Made by a program: the position numbers and the translations under genes | In this document: positions 21,040-33,190 of the stretch, piece after piece | Layout of the letters: every line of letters begins with the position of its first letter | Numbering within the stretch: the stretch's first letter is position 1 | Assembly (NCBI RefSeq): GCF_014839805.1 | Contig: NC_051121.1 | Coordinates: 5,191,116-5,255,115, forward strand | DNA length: 64,000 bases | Origin: Manduca sexta | Taxonomy: Eukaryota > Arthropoda > Insecta > Lepidoptera > Sphingidae | Reading direction: 5' to 3' | Notes under the pieces: generated by a model | Seen by the model: the letters and a program-made list of their open reading frames with translations, nothing else | The model's database searches: none | Told to the model about the DNA's origin: nothing

Positions 21040-21890
21040 AAAAACACGCATAACTTCAAAACTCAGATTTGTTCCTTGAGTTTTGTAACTGCGGACTTTC
21101 ATCGCGGCCATCCGTTCAATGGAATGGGGAATGCCCCATCAGGCTAGGATGACCATTTCCACCGTTCCTACTAATATGCTTAAGAATCGCGAATTAAAAA
21201 TATAACACCATGTTCTTAAACACGCGAATATCACATATAATAATCATTTTCCATTATGTGCTACGGCATGCGGAACATCGCAAGGGAACTGAATAAGGTC
21301 GTTCCGACTGTGTGGTTAATTTGAAACAATTACACCACTGAAACCGTGGGGACGTGTGATTGACGTAAAATGTACGAGTCTTGCTATTTAACAAATATAC
21401 TAAGACCCGCCAAAGTATACAAATTCAGGATGCACAAAGGCCTAAGTAAATTTGTTTGTTTTTTCATTGGGTTACGTTCTTGGGGTTTGGAGGTGTTTTT
21501 ACGTTGCTAAATACTTTTGTTCTGTTTTTAGTGTCAGTTCCTATTTTCATCATATTTTTTATAACTAAATGAGGCCTTCATTGTTTTGAATATTGGTAAT
21601 AAGTTTGAAATCTATCTTTAATCTTTATTATTCAGCGTATGAACAATGCAAACACAACATGAATGATAGTAGGAAAACTTAATAAGAATCTAGCGTTTAC
21701 AATAATTATAGACATGCACTGCATTTATAAAAACATTCATATATCAAAGTACCTTAAGTCATACAATATTATTAATAAAATATAATTATAGCGAAGCAGA
21801 CGCTACAATGTAATATTACCGAAAAATAATCACAATAAAGTCATGTAAACTCATCAGAAAAACATAGACAGGGTGCATCTCTCGGTTTGC
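21040..21890. other. no feature recognised
   Basis: AT-rich sequence without ORFs over 60 codons. A GC-moderate patch at 21,080-21,160 is unassigned. Confidence 0.5.
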
Positions 21891-21892
21891 AT

Positions 21893-22075
21893 GATTTCTT
21901 ATATTTACGCGAATGTTTGACACAGAATTAAAACTATTCTTCGGATTATATCGCGGTTTTTTATATAATTCTCTTCCGACGTTTCGAAAACCTTGCAGCC
22001 TTCATGGTCACGAAGGGACTGATGTGTTGATCGCCAGGTTTCCCTTGGTTGTATGCGAGGACGCTTTCAAAAACA
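21893..22075 (+). mobile_element. FB-G arm with outer end
   Basis: Contains the outer end (TGATTTCTTATATTTACGCG) lacking in the left arm at 20,553, then the arm to GACGTTTCGAAAACCTTGCA and CTTCATGGTCACGAAGGGAC. The second arm is absent. Confidence 0.65.
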
Positions 22076-22339
22076 CCTACCACCTAAATAATGGGTATCA
22101 TTTATTTAGAAAATAATTAAGAGTAAAGTAATGTTACTAAAATTACGTTAATACTTATTTCAGCAGATTACTGAACCACAATACCGTTTAATGAAGCGAA
22201 CAAATTGAGACCCATCATTAAAACCAGTTGATTGGGTAATGTGGTTACGTATTAAAAGATTACTCGATACATTTTAACAACCAATTTGGAAAACATGCGT
22301 TAATTGAAATACGTATCACAGTGTAAATCAAATCTGCAT

Positions 22340-22480
22340 TATTATAGAGAGGAATGATTTGTTTGTTATCGAAAAACTCTGAAATTACTAAACGGATATG
22401 GATGAAAGTTGGCGCATGCGGAGACCATATCATTAATTACATATAGACTGCTTTTTATCCCGGAAAAATACACTGTGGAA
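22340..22480 (+). mobile_element. Helitron-like 5' fragment
   Basis: Shows ATTACTAAACGGATATGGAT, AAAGTTGGCGCATGC and CTTTTTATCCCGGAAAAATA in family order. No 3' CTAG. Confidence 0.45.
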
Positions 22481-22550
22481 CTTTAGTTTTGGTAAAATTC
22501 GATCATGCTATTAGAGCAGCAAACGACACCAGGTTAGTAATGTTAATATC

Positions 22551-22800
22551 TGTGATTGTGAGATGTTTGTTAAAAGGAGATGCAGTAACTCCTGAACGAA
22601 TTTAGATGAAATTTGAACATGTCCTGGATTAAAAAATAAGCTACCTTTTATCCCGTTAATTTGCTCCTACGTGAAATATTAGTTTTTTTAAATACATGTC
22701 ACTGACGTCGTACAGAAGAAGTTATGAATCGCTACTGTGATTCAGAAATGTTTTTAGCAGGTAAGGATTCTCACGAGAATGAAGTCGCGAGCAATACCTA
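22551..22800 (+). mobile_element. Helitron-like copy
   Basis: Same subfamily as 18,292: CTCCTGAACGAATTTAGATG, CTTTTATCCCGTTAATTTGC, CACTGACGTCGTACAG, ending GAAGTCGCGAGCAATACCTA. The terminus is mutated. Confidence 0.55.
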
Positions 22801-22954
22801 ATAAAGAACGTAATGTTTATAGTAAGTCACTCAAATGTAGGGTCAACACAAACATCTTTATGCATGTTACAGAAATGATATGGGTTACCGGGTTTCCGTC
22901 TGGCGTAAAGAAACGAACCTACTACTTCCAAGACGGTCACAAGTTGAGTCCCTC

Positions 22955-23312
22955 CTAGCCGAATTACCGCCACAGTGGCCGATCTCTACGAAGTTCAACC
23001 AGGTACGCAAAAGTTATTATAGTGCACAAGTGTGTGGGCAACACACAGATGCATTGTCTGTTCCTTCACTCTTATATTCCGGTAAGACGCCACTCCGACA
23101 TGACCGGAGAGAAATCAGCGCAGGAGCAACGGCTTTACGCGTTTTACTAATCACTGGGTATCACACCGTCAACTTCCTGACTCCGAGCTGCTAAGTAATT
23201 TTTAAGATGAAAAAACTAATTATTTTTTGGCCTGACCTGGGATTACAATCCAGGACCTCAGCGCGTTAGTCTTACTACTGTCTACGCATTACAACTATAC
23301 CACCGAGGCAAT
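22955..23312 (-). mobile_element. SINE-2 copy, full length
   Basis: The minus strand starts GATTGCCTCGGTGGTATAGT with a degenerate B box (CCTGGATTGTAATCCCAGG) and ends in the SINE-2 3' region. The 104-codon ORF on the plus strand is a by-product. Confidence 0.75.
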
Positions 23313-23399
23313 CTAAATACAAGTAGTTTAACCCTAACACACACAACGTCCCAACTACGGACTAATTGCGGAAAAAGTAGCCCTTCAACATAGAACATA

Positions 23400-23575
23400 A
23401 CCCTAACAAGTACCGCCCAACCTAAGAGTTCCTCTTCCTTCCCCTTCTTTCCTCCCCTATTTCTCCTCTTCCTCTCTTCCTCCAGGGCCTCGCAGTTGCT
23501 AAGCCGGAGGGAACCAGTTCGCAGGTTTCCCTGGGTGTTGACTGCGGAGTCTGTACTTGCACCCTAACAAGTATA
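23400..23575 (+). repeat. pyrimidine-rich dispersed repeat
   Basis: A C/T-rich run (23,425-23,485) followed by CTTCCTCCAGGGCCTCGCAG. An inverted relative lies at 42,603-42,779. Class unknown. Confidence 0.6.
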
Positions 23576-23911
23576 TTTAAATAAATAATGTATTTAAATT
23601 TTTTAAGAAATACGTATTTTGAATATAACACGCTATAAATTCTCGTTTTGAATATAAATCAATAAGCATCGCTGCAATACAAAGACTTGCATTCATAACT
23701 TTCACAAATAAAATGTTATTCTGCTCGCAATAAAGGACAGAATCATATTTTAAATAACAAAATAGGAATATATTCTATTACGTCTTAGAAACGTAAAGAG
23801 ATTTATTGAATTGCAAAACTCTATGGTGTGTTTAATATAAAGCCGATCATTGCCAATGTTTAGTCGACCTGACTCGCATGTAATTGTGTCCAGCGAGAGA
23901 TAATCACACGC

Positions 23912-24030
23912 ACACAACATCACGCATTTATCCCCGAAGGGGTATGCAGTGGCGCAACCAGGGCACCCAATTTTCGCCAAATATGTTCCTATGATGTGAT
24001 AGGGGGCCAGCCTATCGCCATATCGTAGAT
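23912..24030 (-). mobile_element. SINE-3 3' half
   Basis: CATCACGCATTTATCCCCGA to GGGGGCCAGCCTATCGCCAT equals the 3' half of SINE-3. The tRNA head is missing. Confidence 0.75.
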
Positions 24031-24039
24031 AATCACCCA

Positions 24040-24550
24040 TCGTCAATTGGTACCTTAGGTGTTACTGTAGAATGGCAAGCGTTTAATTTACCATCAGTTG
24101 CAGTATACTCACTTTACATTTCCGTATGATTAAATTCTTAACTAAAAATATCATAGATAGTAAATGCAGGCGTTTTTGCCATGCCTATTGTAATCAAATC
24201 TAACAGCTCATGTGATAGGACCCTTTCATTTAATTTTACCCGTGGTGCTTTATAACTAGCTTATCTAGTTGTAAACGTCCCTATCCTTGAGGTTAAATCG
24301 CCTCCTTACATCATGATTTTGTCACCCGCATTGCTCTGGAGGGAAGTGGACAATTAATATTTCCAACTCCTCCCTATCTTTCTATTTGATTAATTTCGTT
24401 GCGGGATAATGACATATTAGTTTTCCCTGAGACTCGCCGAGCTTCACTGCTCGGTGTCTTAAATGCGTGCCACTGCTGATCCTGGCTTACAGGAGTTGTA
24501 GTGGTGGGTGTGAGGGCGGGAAAGTCTCTAAAATGCAGGTAATTTGTAAA
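24040..24550. other. unassigned, GC-richer at 24,420-24,540
   Basis: The GC-richer part contains the small hairpin CCGAGCTTCACTGCTCGG. It has no ORF and looks like a repeat remnant, but I cannot name it. Confidence 0.3.
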
Positions 24551-24768
24551 TCTATTATATATTAAAAAGAGGAAAAGTTTGTGAGTTTGTTTAAAGGTTT
24601 ATATAGAGCTAAACTTTAGAACTACTATACAGTATTTGTTTTTTTTTTTTCACTATTAGGAAGCTACATTACTCTTGAATGCTATCATTTTATTCCCGGA
24701 AAATATAAAGTGAGAGTTTTAACCCGGAAAATCTTTTTCACGCGTGGGCATCTGCGGGCAAAAACTAG
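24551..24768 (+). mobile_element. short Helitron
   Basis: A|TCTATTATATATTAAAAAG start and ATCTGCGGGCAAAAACTAG end (CTAG at 24,765-24,768). The 3' flank is A instead of T. 218 bp. Confidence 0.75.
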
Positions 24769-25289
24769 AATAAATATTTCGATTTATACCCTTATAAACA
24801 ATTAAATAAAAACATTTATACTAGAATCAGCCTTAAAGTTTAAGTAATAAAAAAAGAAACACAAGGAATGGAGCACAAGAGACAAGAATTAAAAAGAAAC
24901 CACTTCACACCGTTTCGGTCCCGCCCAGCAAGTTCAAGTGGTTGAAAATAAAGCTACTATAAGTTTAATCTTAAAAGCTCGTCCACGAAAGCTTTATTGT
25001 CCATTTGACGCCTGAGGCGCTGAAGTTTTTAAACTAGCTCTCAAGACGGGAACAATTAGAGACACTTCCCGGAACTCGAATACACTACAAATTTCGTAAA
25101 AGTTTCTTCGAGTTGTGAAGTGCTTTGGAGGCTGTGGGTTTCTAGGTTTTCTTTTTAAAAAGTTTGTCATATCTCAAAGATTAAGGGTCAAACGAATTGA
25201 AACATTTGAAACAGCAGTAGATACTAGAATTGCAATCTGCCTCTGTTAGTGAAGTGTTAATTAGAATATTTTTTTGTGTACTTCAGATT
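24769..25289. other. no feature recognised
   Basis: Unique-looking sequence with moderate GC at 24,930-25,140; no reading frame or splice pattern stands out. Confidence 0.4.
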
Positions 25290-25440
25290 TTTTATTTATT
25301 TATTTAAACTCTTTATTGTACATCAAAACCGTAAAGAAAAATAAATATACAACAGAGATGATGAAATAACAGGAAGTACAAATGGCGGTCTTATCGCTAT
25401 CGGCGATTTCTTCGAGATAACCTTTGGATGGATTTAAAAT
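25290..25440 (-). mobile_element. LINE 3' tail
   Basis: The minus strand ends TGTACAATAAAGAGTTTAAA followed by (TAAA)n-type repeats, with a poly(A)-signal-like AATAAA. It is typical of lepidopteran Jockey/R1-type LINE tails; the rest of the element is absent. Confidence 0.5.
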
Positions 25441-25712
25441 AACTAGGAGCGAAACGAGCGCGCGGTCATCATTTAAGTATTAAAGTATTATCAAATATTT
25501 AAGTATTATCTATGGATTCTCTATATTTAATCGTAATAATACACACAATATCCAGTTGTACAACATTACTTTAAAAATCTGAATCAAATATGCTATCTAG
25601 TGTAATTCGATAGGTACTAAAATTGGGTCACGCCAAATCGAGCTGTAGTTAACAGCTTCAAATTAATTTTATACTAAATTCTGACAATAACCAAGGGTTT
25701 ATTCTAACATCA

Positions 25713-26010
25713 TCACTACATAGTATAAAACAAAGTCGCTTTCTCTGTCCCTATGTCCCTTTGTATGCTTAAATCTTTAAAACTACGCAACGGATTTTGA
25801 TGCGGTTTTTTTAATAGATAGAGTGATTCAAGAGGAAGGTTTATATATAATAACATCCATTAAATAGTGGAGAAATACTGTTATTTTGTTATGTTATACC
25901 CGTGCGAAGCCAGAGCGGGCCGCTATGTTTTTATATACAACGTTCACAGTTTTTCTGTAGTGTATTCAGTATCAGCATTGCACCCGTGCGAAGCCGGGGC
26001 GGGTCGCTAG
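25713..26010 (+). mobile_element. Helitron with doubled 3' end
   Basis: A|TCACTACATAGTATAAAAC start; the end is GGGGCGGGTCGCTAG|T. An earlier, slightly mutated 3' end (CCCGTGCGAAGCCAGAGCGG then GCCGCTATG) lies at 25,898-25,926, 84 bp before the final one. So two terminator-like ends occur in one copy. Confidence 0.78.
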
Positions 26011-26082
26011 TATATGTAAAATTGTAAAATGTTAACACTACTTTTTACTGTACTATTGGAACTGTAACGATTTAGATGTCAT

Positions 26083-26153
26083 ATACGGCCACGACAAAAT
26101 GAGCCCACTGTACCTGATGGTAAGTGAAGGTCCAATAGAATGTCGACTAAGTA
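26083..26153 (-). mobile_element. Rep-B 3' fragment
   Basis: GAGCCCACTGTACCTGATGG to AATGTCGACTAAG, the hairpin-containing end of Rep-B. Confidence 0.55.
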
Positions 26154-26154
26154 A

Positions 26155-26308
26155 TTTTTTCCAGTATATATATTTTCCTGGAATAAAAATATTGTCTATA
26201 GCACTCATGAATGCAGCTTTGTATTAGTGAATAAAATTTCAAAATCAGCTTAATAGTTCCTGAGATTAGCGCGTTCAAACAAAATCTTCAGCTTTATATA
26301 TTAATAGA
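26155..26308 (-). mobile_element. short Helitron, 3' end lost
   Basis: The minus strand starts A|TCTATTAATATATAAAGCTG at 26,308 and runs through the family body. The CTAG terminus is missing where it meets Rep-B. Confidence 0.65.
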
Positions 26309-26662
26309 TTAACAATATTGACGTACGAAGTTTCTAGCTGATATAAGTACGTATATTTGCGCAACGTGTTCCAAATTTATAGCTTTTATACAGATCAAGA
26401 AGTTTTGGCTTACGTGTCCAGTATTACAAAGAAACACACTTACACTCTTGACTTTGATATTGAATTTTAACGGGGTTCCTAAACCAGCAGAGTGTAGTTA
26501 ATATTTGCTATATCTCTACATCAAATTGTCGGGTAAGAGATACTATATAGTAGAATATAGGAGGATTGCATAAAAAGTGTTAATAGATTATAAGTATAGC
26601 ATAAAATTTTACTTTTTGTACAAAATATAAACTTTATTATTTAGATAATACGAAAAAGTTTT

Positions 26663-26992
26663 GTCCATTGACGTATATTCTATAAACACGAATGTCCACA
26701 TTATAAACAATTTGTTCAAAATCTGAACTAAAATGGCAACCAAAACGTCACTGTTATAACCTATTTATTCACTTGAACAACAAATAATTTTACTTATTTG
26801 ACTAGTATTTTTTTTAAATCCAGGTTTACACTTAGACTCGAGTTCTTATATCATGAGCGCCACTCCGTACACAACCACAAGCTGTCAATATTGACGATAC
26901 TAAAGTCAGTTTGAATAGATTGCAGTTCAATTCAGTTGAACACAGTGAATGTTTGAAACGCCAAATCTAGTACGTAGTAAATATATATCGAT
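26663..26992 (-). repeat. 330-bp dispersed repeat, inverted partner of 41,845
   Basis: Nearly every base can be aligned with the reverse complement of 41,845-42,170 with few substitutions and small indels, for example CATGATATAAGAACTCGAGT in both. No coding frame and no terminal repeats are visible. Confidence 0.85.
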
Positions 26993-27299
26993 GGGTTTAT
27001 CCATTTAATTCCAATTGTAAACATTATAATCATCACACACTAAAAATAAATTAATACTCATATATGTTGAGGTAATTAAAAATATCACCCGATTTTCGTC
27101 CTTAATGACTCATCAATTAAACTTAAAATAATCCCATCAGTTAAATTCCATACTTAATTGTATTCACGTCAATCAAGCTTTATTTTCATTAGAGTTTTTC
27201 GACTGAACAATTTTATTTTGAACTCGAGTTAATATTATGTACTATCGCTTCACACTTTCATTAATTATTCACGCCTTCAATAATTTGTCATTTGACTCC

Positions 27300-27645
27300 C
27301 TTGGTAGTGTAATGCATACACGGAACGAGTACGACTACCGCGCCAAGGTCCTCGGGTCGAATCAAAAATAATTGTGACTGGGTTTTCTATCTTAAAAATT
27401 ACTCAGTCACAGCTCGGAATCGGGAAGTTGGCGGTGTGATACCCCATGCCTGGGAAAGCACGTAAAGCCGTTAGTCCTGCGCCTGATCTCTCTACAGTCA
27501 TATCGGATTGCCGTCTCACCGAACTATAAAAGTGGAGGAACAAAGAGTGCACCTGTGTTTTGCGCACACACTTGTGCACTAAAATTTCTCCTGCGTATCT
27601 GACTGATCTCCGTTGAGATTGGCTGCCGTGGCCAAAATTCGACTA
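27300..27645 (+). mobile_element. SINE-2 copy, full length
   Basis: A tRNA-like head (CCTTGGTAGTGTAATGCATA ... CTCGGGTCGAATC) leads into the most complete SINE-2 body here (GATCTCTCTACAGTCATATC, GGATTGCCGTCTCACCGAAC), ending GACTAGGAGG. Confidence 0.82.
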
Positions 27646-28964
27646 GGAGGATTCACTTTACTTCATCTTCTCATACAAAACCTATAAGGAGTGACATCTT
27701 ATTATGTTTGTATAGGCGGTTTCTGTAGTCCTTATTCATTTCCTTTACGGTCGAAAATACGTGCATAATCTTTCGAGGCAGTGAAGATTATTAAACAGGA
27801 ACACTTATTCATTTGGCCTTTGCTACTCTTTTTATATTCAGTTAAAACAATACAAATTAAATAACGAAGCAAAAAACACTGAACAAACTTTTGCAAACGC
27901 GGAACACTGGAAAATATAACTATGTTTATGCCAGCATCTCGGAAACGGCCCCTGCACAATTCCCTTTGACTGTTCAGTCGGATCAAATACAATTTCCTTA
28001 CCTTGTTTGCGTTATTACTCCAACAATATTGCACTGTAGATATAAAATTAAATGATTTTATGGAGAGAGGATTTCTAGAGAACCGTTAATATTTTATATA
28101 TTATGAGATTTATATGAGAAGATAATACTCTGATGGAACAAATCCATTCATGATATGTCTTTATTTTTTTAAACGTCGTGACAATTTTTCGCTGAATGAT
28201 GGTATCCATGTTCTTAAGTTATACTACATGATAAGAAGCCACGTGCTTATAAACAGTGGACAAGAAACATAACTTTATATTTCAACGCAAACCGCACCGC
28301 GCTGATATTTTAGTCTATCGTCTTTTAAACTCTAAAATATAACTTTCATTTTCTTTGATTTTTCCACGTAAACAATTTTAAATACTTAATAATATTTCTT
28401 ATTAGTTTAGCAAGCCACCTTATTAGTTTAGTTGAAGCATACAGGAACTGTGTTGCGAGAGGTCTTGGATTTGATTCCATTTAGGGCAACAGTTGATTTC
28501 CCTAAGACTGATTATCAAATTGATATAATAATACAAGCACTGGGTCATACTCATTTTTTCTGTAAAATATTATCATTTTATTGAAGTGAGGCGAGAGAAG
28601 ATAGAAAATACTAATCAAGGATCAGTATGACTTGTGATTTAAGAAATAATTATATAAATAATTATAAGTAAGCTCTCTGTTATATAGAACCCTTTGGAGG
28701 TTTATATAAATAATCGATAAAGGACAATTGACAAGCCTCATAATTTCGTGCCAATCGATTGTAAGGCGAAACTAATTTGAAGGTCACTTAACGGCCCATA
28801 CATTCCCATTACTGCCTATATGTTATGATTATTATTTATGGTACATCTTGGTATAAATGTCTGAACTTTATGACCATAGCTCGGTAGTTGTAATTTTATG
28901 GGTGGATAGAGATCTAATTTGAGGCGACACGTAGTCTGAAAATGTTAATTTCACCAATAAATTT
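27646..28964. other. sparse sequence with a decayed tRNA-like head
   Basis: A minus-strand 100-codon ORF (27,732-28,034) is unrecognised. At about 28,428-28,500 TTAGTTGAAGC and TTGGATTTGATTCC resemble A and B boxes of an old SINE. Nothing else seen. Confidence 0.35.
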
Positions 28965-29353
28965 TATTGTATACAGGGTTATTTTGACATTGAATTAATA
29001 ATGATACCACGTAGTCTGCTTTACCTCTGCTGACATTGTGTCAAAAATCAACAATGAATAACAAATATTTTCACCAAAAAACCCCGTTTCATTATCTGAT
29101 TTTTCGTTATTTTATACTAGTGACGATTGACTGAAAGAGTGATGTTGCCGCTGCGACGAAATCTCTGTGGATAGTAGTAGTAGCATAAGGTAGCTTAAAA
29201 CATTTGCATTTTATTGATACTTGTTTTGTTCGAAACTAACACTTTTTTCTTTAACATCTACGGTTCGAATAGCTTACTGTAGAGTATTATTTTGAAGAAG
29301 ATAAGTATGTGGTTTTATTTAATTCTACAATATCAAAATGCCCTGTGTATTCA
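28965..29353. mobile_element. Rep-E element with inverted ends
   Basis: The left end TACAGGGTTATTTTGACATT and the right end (complement of CACAGGGCATTTTGATATTG) are imperfect inverted copies of about 45 bp. The same terminal sequence occurs at 54,175, 54,720 and 62,805. The superfamily is not resolved; no clear TSD. Confidence 0.5.
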
Positions 29354-29377
29354 TTAGTCAGCCACGTAGTATATAGC

Positions 29378-29660
29378 AATAGCCTAGCTTGCAATAGAAT
29401 GGACCGCCGAGACGAAGATCCGCAGGTTCAAAACCCAAGGCACACCTCCAAAAATTCTAAGTTATGTTTGCCCTTGTAAATAATAGCCCGCTTTAACTGT
29501 GAAGGAAAATATCGGAAGGAAACCTACATACCTAAGATTTCTCCATAACATTTTAAAGGTTCGAGAAATCTTGCATACCGTTCTAGGCTGTGGTAGATTG
29601 AGGCCTAAAATTTCAGTAGTGTCCATCAACTAATCAGTACATATAATAAATCAGTATCAT
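29378..29660 (+). mobile_element. SINE-1 copy, old
   Basis: All parts are present but diverged: AATAGCCTAGCTTGC, CCGCAGGTTCAAAACCC, CTGTGAAGGAAAATATCGGA and a worn 3' end. Confidence 0.7.
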
Positions 29661-30119
29661 CCCTTATATGCACAATAAAAAAGTAATAAAAGAAAAGGTG
29701 AATAAAGATTAACAAAACACAGCGATTTTTTTTATTATTATTTGTTTCTTAGCACAAGTTTCCAAAACTATCGATTTTCGTATAGTTTTTAAAAGACAGA
29801 ATATATTGGGAGCGGAATATAAGTTTTGTTAATATCGAATACCGAAAGAATAACATTTTAACATACCTGCAATTTATTTTAAAACTTTAGTTATATTTCT
29901 ACGCAGGCAGGGCTGCAGAAACTATAGTATATAATACAGATCTGGCTGATAATTCACAAACACAATTACACAGAAGCGTGAAATAGACAAGGCATTACGT
30001 AAGTTTGAAACAATTATCCGCAGAGTTGCAGTGGTAACCTCTTCAACCCCGCATAGAGACGAATGTAGCCGCAAATATTTGCTTCGAATCTGGCTGAATG
30101 TCGGGCTGAGAGTTTCGTA
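29661..30119. other. no feature recognised
   Basis: A minus-strand 70-codon ORF (29,922-30,134) runs into the following MITE and is probably chance. Confidence 0.4.
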
Positions 30120-30122
30120 TAA

Positions 30123-30350
30123 GGGCCCGTTCAAGTATTACGTAACGCCATTTTTGAAGATTTTTGAGACCCCACCTCCATGTATTGCGCCGTAACGTTT
30201 TTCTGTACCGTCCCCCCCCCCCCCCGACCCCTAAAGGTTACGTAACACTAGAGTGTCAATTTAAAATAGAAAAACAATGTTACGTAACAAGTTATACTAA
30301 AGTCCTCTCCCGCCCCTGTATACTTCAACAGCTAATACTTGAACGGCCCC
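30123..30350. mobile_element. Harbinger-like MITE, 228 bp
   Basis: The termini GGGCCCGTTCAAGTATTACG and complement of GGGGCCGTTCAAGTATTAGC are flanked by TAA on both sides (30,120-30,122 and 30,351-30,353). A 3-bp TWA duplication with a GG-start terminus fits PIF/Harbinger. The interior includes a run of 14 C at 30,212-30,225. Confidence 0.65.
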
Positions 30351-30641
30351 TAAGGGATAACAGGAATCTTTTATTATCTACAATTCTATATATTAATAAT
30401 AATAATATCAACCCTGTGTTATATACTTGCCCACTGCTGAGCACGGGCCTCCTCTACTACTGAGAACTAAAGCCCTCTCCCGCCCCTGTATACTTCAACA
30501 GCTAATACTTGAACGTCAACGGCCCCTAAGGCATAACAGGAATCTTTTATAATCTACAATTCTATATATTAATAATAAAAATAATAATATCAGTCCTGTA
30601 TTATATACTTGCCCACTGCTGAGCACGGGCCTCCTCTACTA
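30296..30641. repeat. tandem duplication, 170-bp period
   Basis: The segment beginning ACTAAAG(T/C)CCTCTCCCGC occurs at 30,296 and 30,466. It covers the MITE right end, its TAA, the spacer and the SINE-1 3' end. Copy 2 has a 6-bp insertion near GAACGTCAACGGCCCC. The partial SINE at 30,405-30,465 is a product of this duplication, not a separate insertion. Confidence 0.9.
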
Positions 30642-30899
30642 CTGAGAGGGATTAGGCCTTAGTCCACCACGCTGGCCTAGTGCGGATTGGTAGACTTCAC
30701 ACACCTTCAAAATTCCTATAGAGAACTTCTCAGATGTGCAGGTTTCCTCACGATGTTTTCCTTCACCGGTAAAGCGAACGATAAATTCACAAAGAATACA
30801 CACATGATTTTAGAAAAGTCAGAGGTGTGTGCCCTTGGGATTTGAACCTGCGGACATTCGTCTTGGCATTCCGTTCCACACCCAACTAGGCTATCGACA
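30581..30899 (-). mobile_element. SINE-1 copy, full length
   Basis: Well-preserved body and B box (GGTTCAAATCCC); the A box reads GATAGCCTAGTTGGG. The left part lies inside the second copy of the 170-bp duplication. Confidence 0.9.
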
Positions 30900-31245
30900 C
30901 TTTTGATGAATTCTGGCATGAATATGAAGGGTTAAAGTCATAAAAGCACATTACGGTCCTTCCTACCCGCGATAGGTAACGTTTTATTGATGTAGTGAGG
31001 GTATCACCTATCATGCCATTAAAATACGTATCTTACCCGTTTAGACATAAAACTGTTTTCTTTCTACGTTACTTATTTGGTACGTAACGCAATGTTTTAT
31101 GGTTTTATGTGGATTATGATCCAGTGTGGGGATTTATTCTTGTTTATTTTGTTTTCTTATTGGTTGATAATTTATTGATGTATAAAGATGAAATAAATTA
31201 GTATTTATAGGTTCTATCATTGAGTTGTAGTTTATGATGTTACCA

Positions 31246-31618
31246 GTTTAATAATAATAAATATAATCATATCAGCCCTCTATTATATACTGTCTCACTG
31301 CTGGGCACGGGCTTCCTCTACTACTGAGAGGGATTAGGTTTTAGTCCACCACGCCGGCCTAGTGCGGATTGGTAGACTTTACACACCCTCAAAATTGTTA
31401 CAGAGAACTTCAGATATGCAGGTTACTTCACGATGTTTTCCTTTACTGTTAAAGCAAGCGATAATTAAAAAAGAACACACACATAATTTTAGAAAAGTCA
31501 GAGGTGTGTGCAATTTCAACTTGCGGACATCTGTCTCGGCAAAAATCAGAGGCTCTTTGAATTTGAACCTGCGGACATTCGTCTCAGCAGTCCGTTCCAC
31601 ACACAACTAGGCTATTGT
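31246..31618 (-). mobile_element. SINE-1 copy with duplicated tRNA head region
   Basis: The head contains two B-box-region units: one around 31,497-31,540 and another around 31,546-31,595, each with TCAGAGG and TTGCGGACAT or CTGCGGACAT. The body and 3' end are normal. Confidence 0.8.
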
Positions 31619-33190
31619 CACCCTCGCTATTTAATAAACAAATAAAAACCACATCTCACATATGTTATCACTTTTAAAGGGATTTAGCAGCTTAGTTTTT
31701 TTGATTAAACAGCGCGAGTCAGCTGAGAACAAATCTTAAATGAGAGCTCAAGCTTGCTTTATTAAATATCTTAATACATTAAATGTCCATTAGAAATCCT
31801 ATTAAAAATAATTTAAATGGCCCTTAATCTATTATGCTGACCTAGTACAGATTGGCTGAATTCACATACCTTCGAAGTTCATATCGAAAATGCCCAAGTA
31901 AGTTCTCCTTAATTGTATATCAGTTATTTTTTAATATATTATTTAAAAACTGTTATTATATAGTCTAATTGCTGAACCTTAAGTTATTCTTCGCATCACG
32001 CCTCAATAAATGCCACAAAAGTATCAAAAGTAAAAAACTAGAGGCTAACTCGATCTTCTGAATTAATAATAATAGTGTACCGAAGAAACATTCAACTATT
32101 AGTTATAAGTTCGATGACATCAATAACCGTAGTCAAATACTGTTTAAACTAACCAAAGGGCCAAGTAAAAATGCTAGTCGAGTCAAAACTAAAACAATTT
32201 CTTTTTCAACGCAAACCATCGTCAAACCAGTAGAAAATAGGATGAGTATGAAAACGATTTTTCACTTTAAATAGACCACTGGAATCCGATCAAATGACTG
32301 ACAAAGCCAACAATCGCGTCGATTCGTGTCGGGAGCCTTTTAAATTCTCGCCCAAAAGCCCTTTTATTCGAATCCCGGGTTCTCAAGGGATTATCTCTCG
32401 ATTTTTGTGAGCTTAGCTCCAAAATTGATCTTATAAAGGTCAGGGAAAAACCAAAAATGTTTGTAAAACAAACGGCTGGGAATCTTTGCTTTTGAATCGA
32501 ATGAATTCTCTTTATTGACTATTTTTGATCTCAATGTGTATTTAAATACATATTTTTGTCGAAATAACGCAAGGTATCAAAAATTCTCTAGTTTGCTTGT
32601 TACTTATATAAATTACATGATCAAAACAAACGTGTAAATAGTTATAAGGTAATTTTTTTTATGGAAAACGTAAAAGAAAATAGATATATTTGCTGACATA
32701 TCTCAACCTTTATTATATAAATTGTTTACGTAATATAACTGTAACAGAACAGTATATATGTTGCTATATCATCACTGTTGATAGTATTGACACGTTTAAT
32801 GACTCGCTTTCTATCCTTAAAAAAAAAATACTGAATTTCCTTGTTGAAACCTAAATCTAGTTTTATATTTTCTTATTTTTAGAACGTATTGCGGTTCTGG
32901 AGCAAACATTTTTTTTGTTATTTAATATGTTCATGTGGTGACAGCTTGTAAGTAAACCACCACTGTAACAATTACTTATTGATTCATGTATCAAATATGT
33001 ATGGTTTATATTTTATTGGTTGTCCAAATAAATAAATATCAGAAAAGACATAGAAATATGACACGATTTAGCGTAACATATTGTAACTAATGAAGCGTAT
33101 TTCTACAAACTTCAAGTAAATTTAGACATAAAAAAATTCCATACAACATTCTACCTATATATGAATTGAATACCTTACGAAGCCTACCTT
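31619..33190. other. SINE-1 scrap, otherwise unassigned
   Basis: 31,830-31,915 is a decayed minus-strand SINE-1 middle. A 38-residue ATG ORF at 32,294-32,410 (starts MTDKANNRVDSC) lies in GC-richer sequence with no known match. The rest is AT-rich. Confidence 0.35.
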
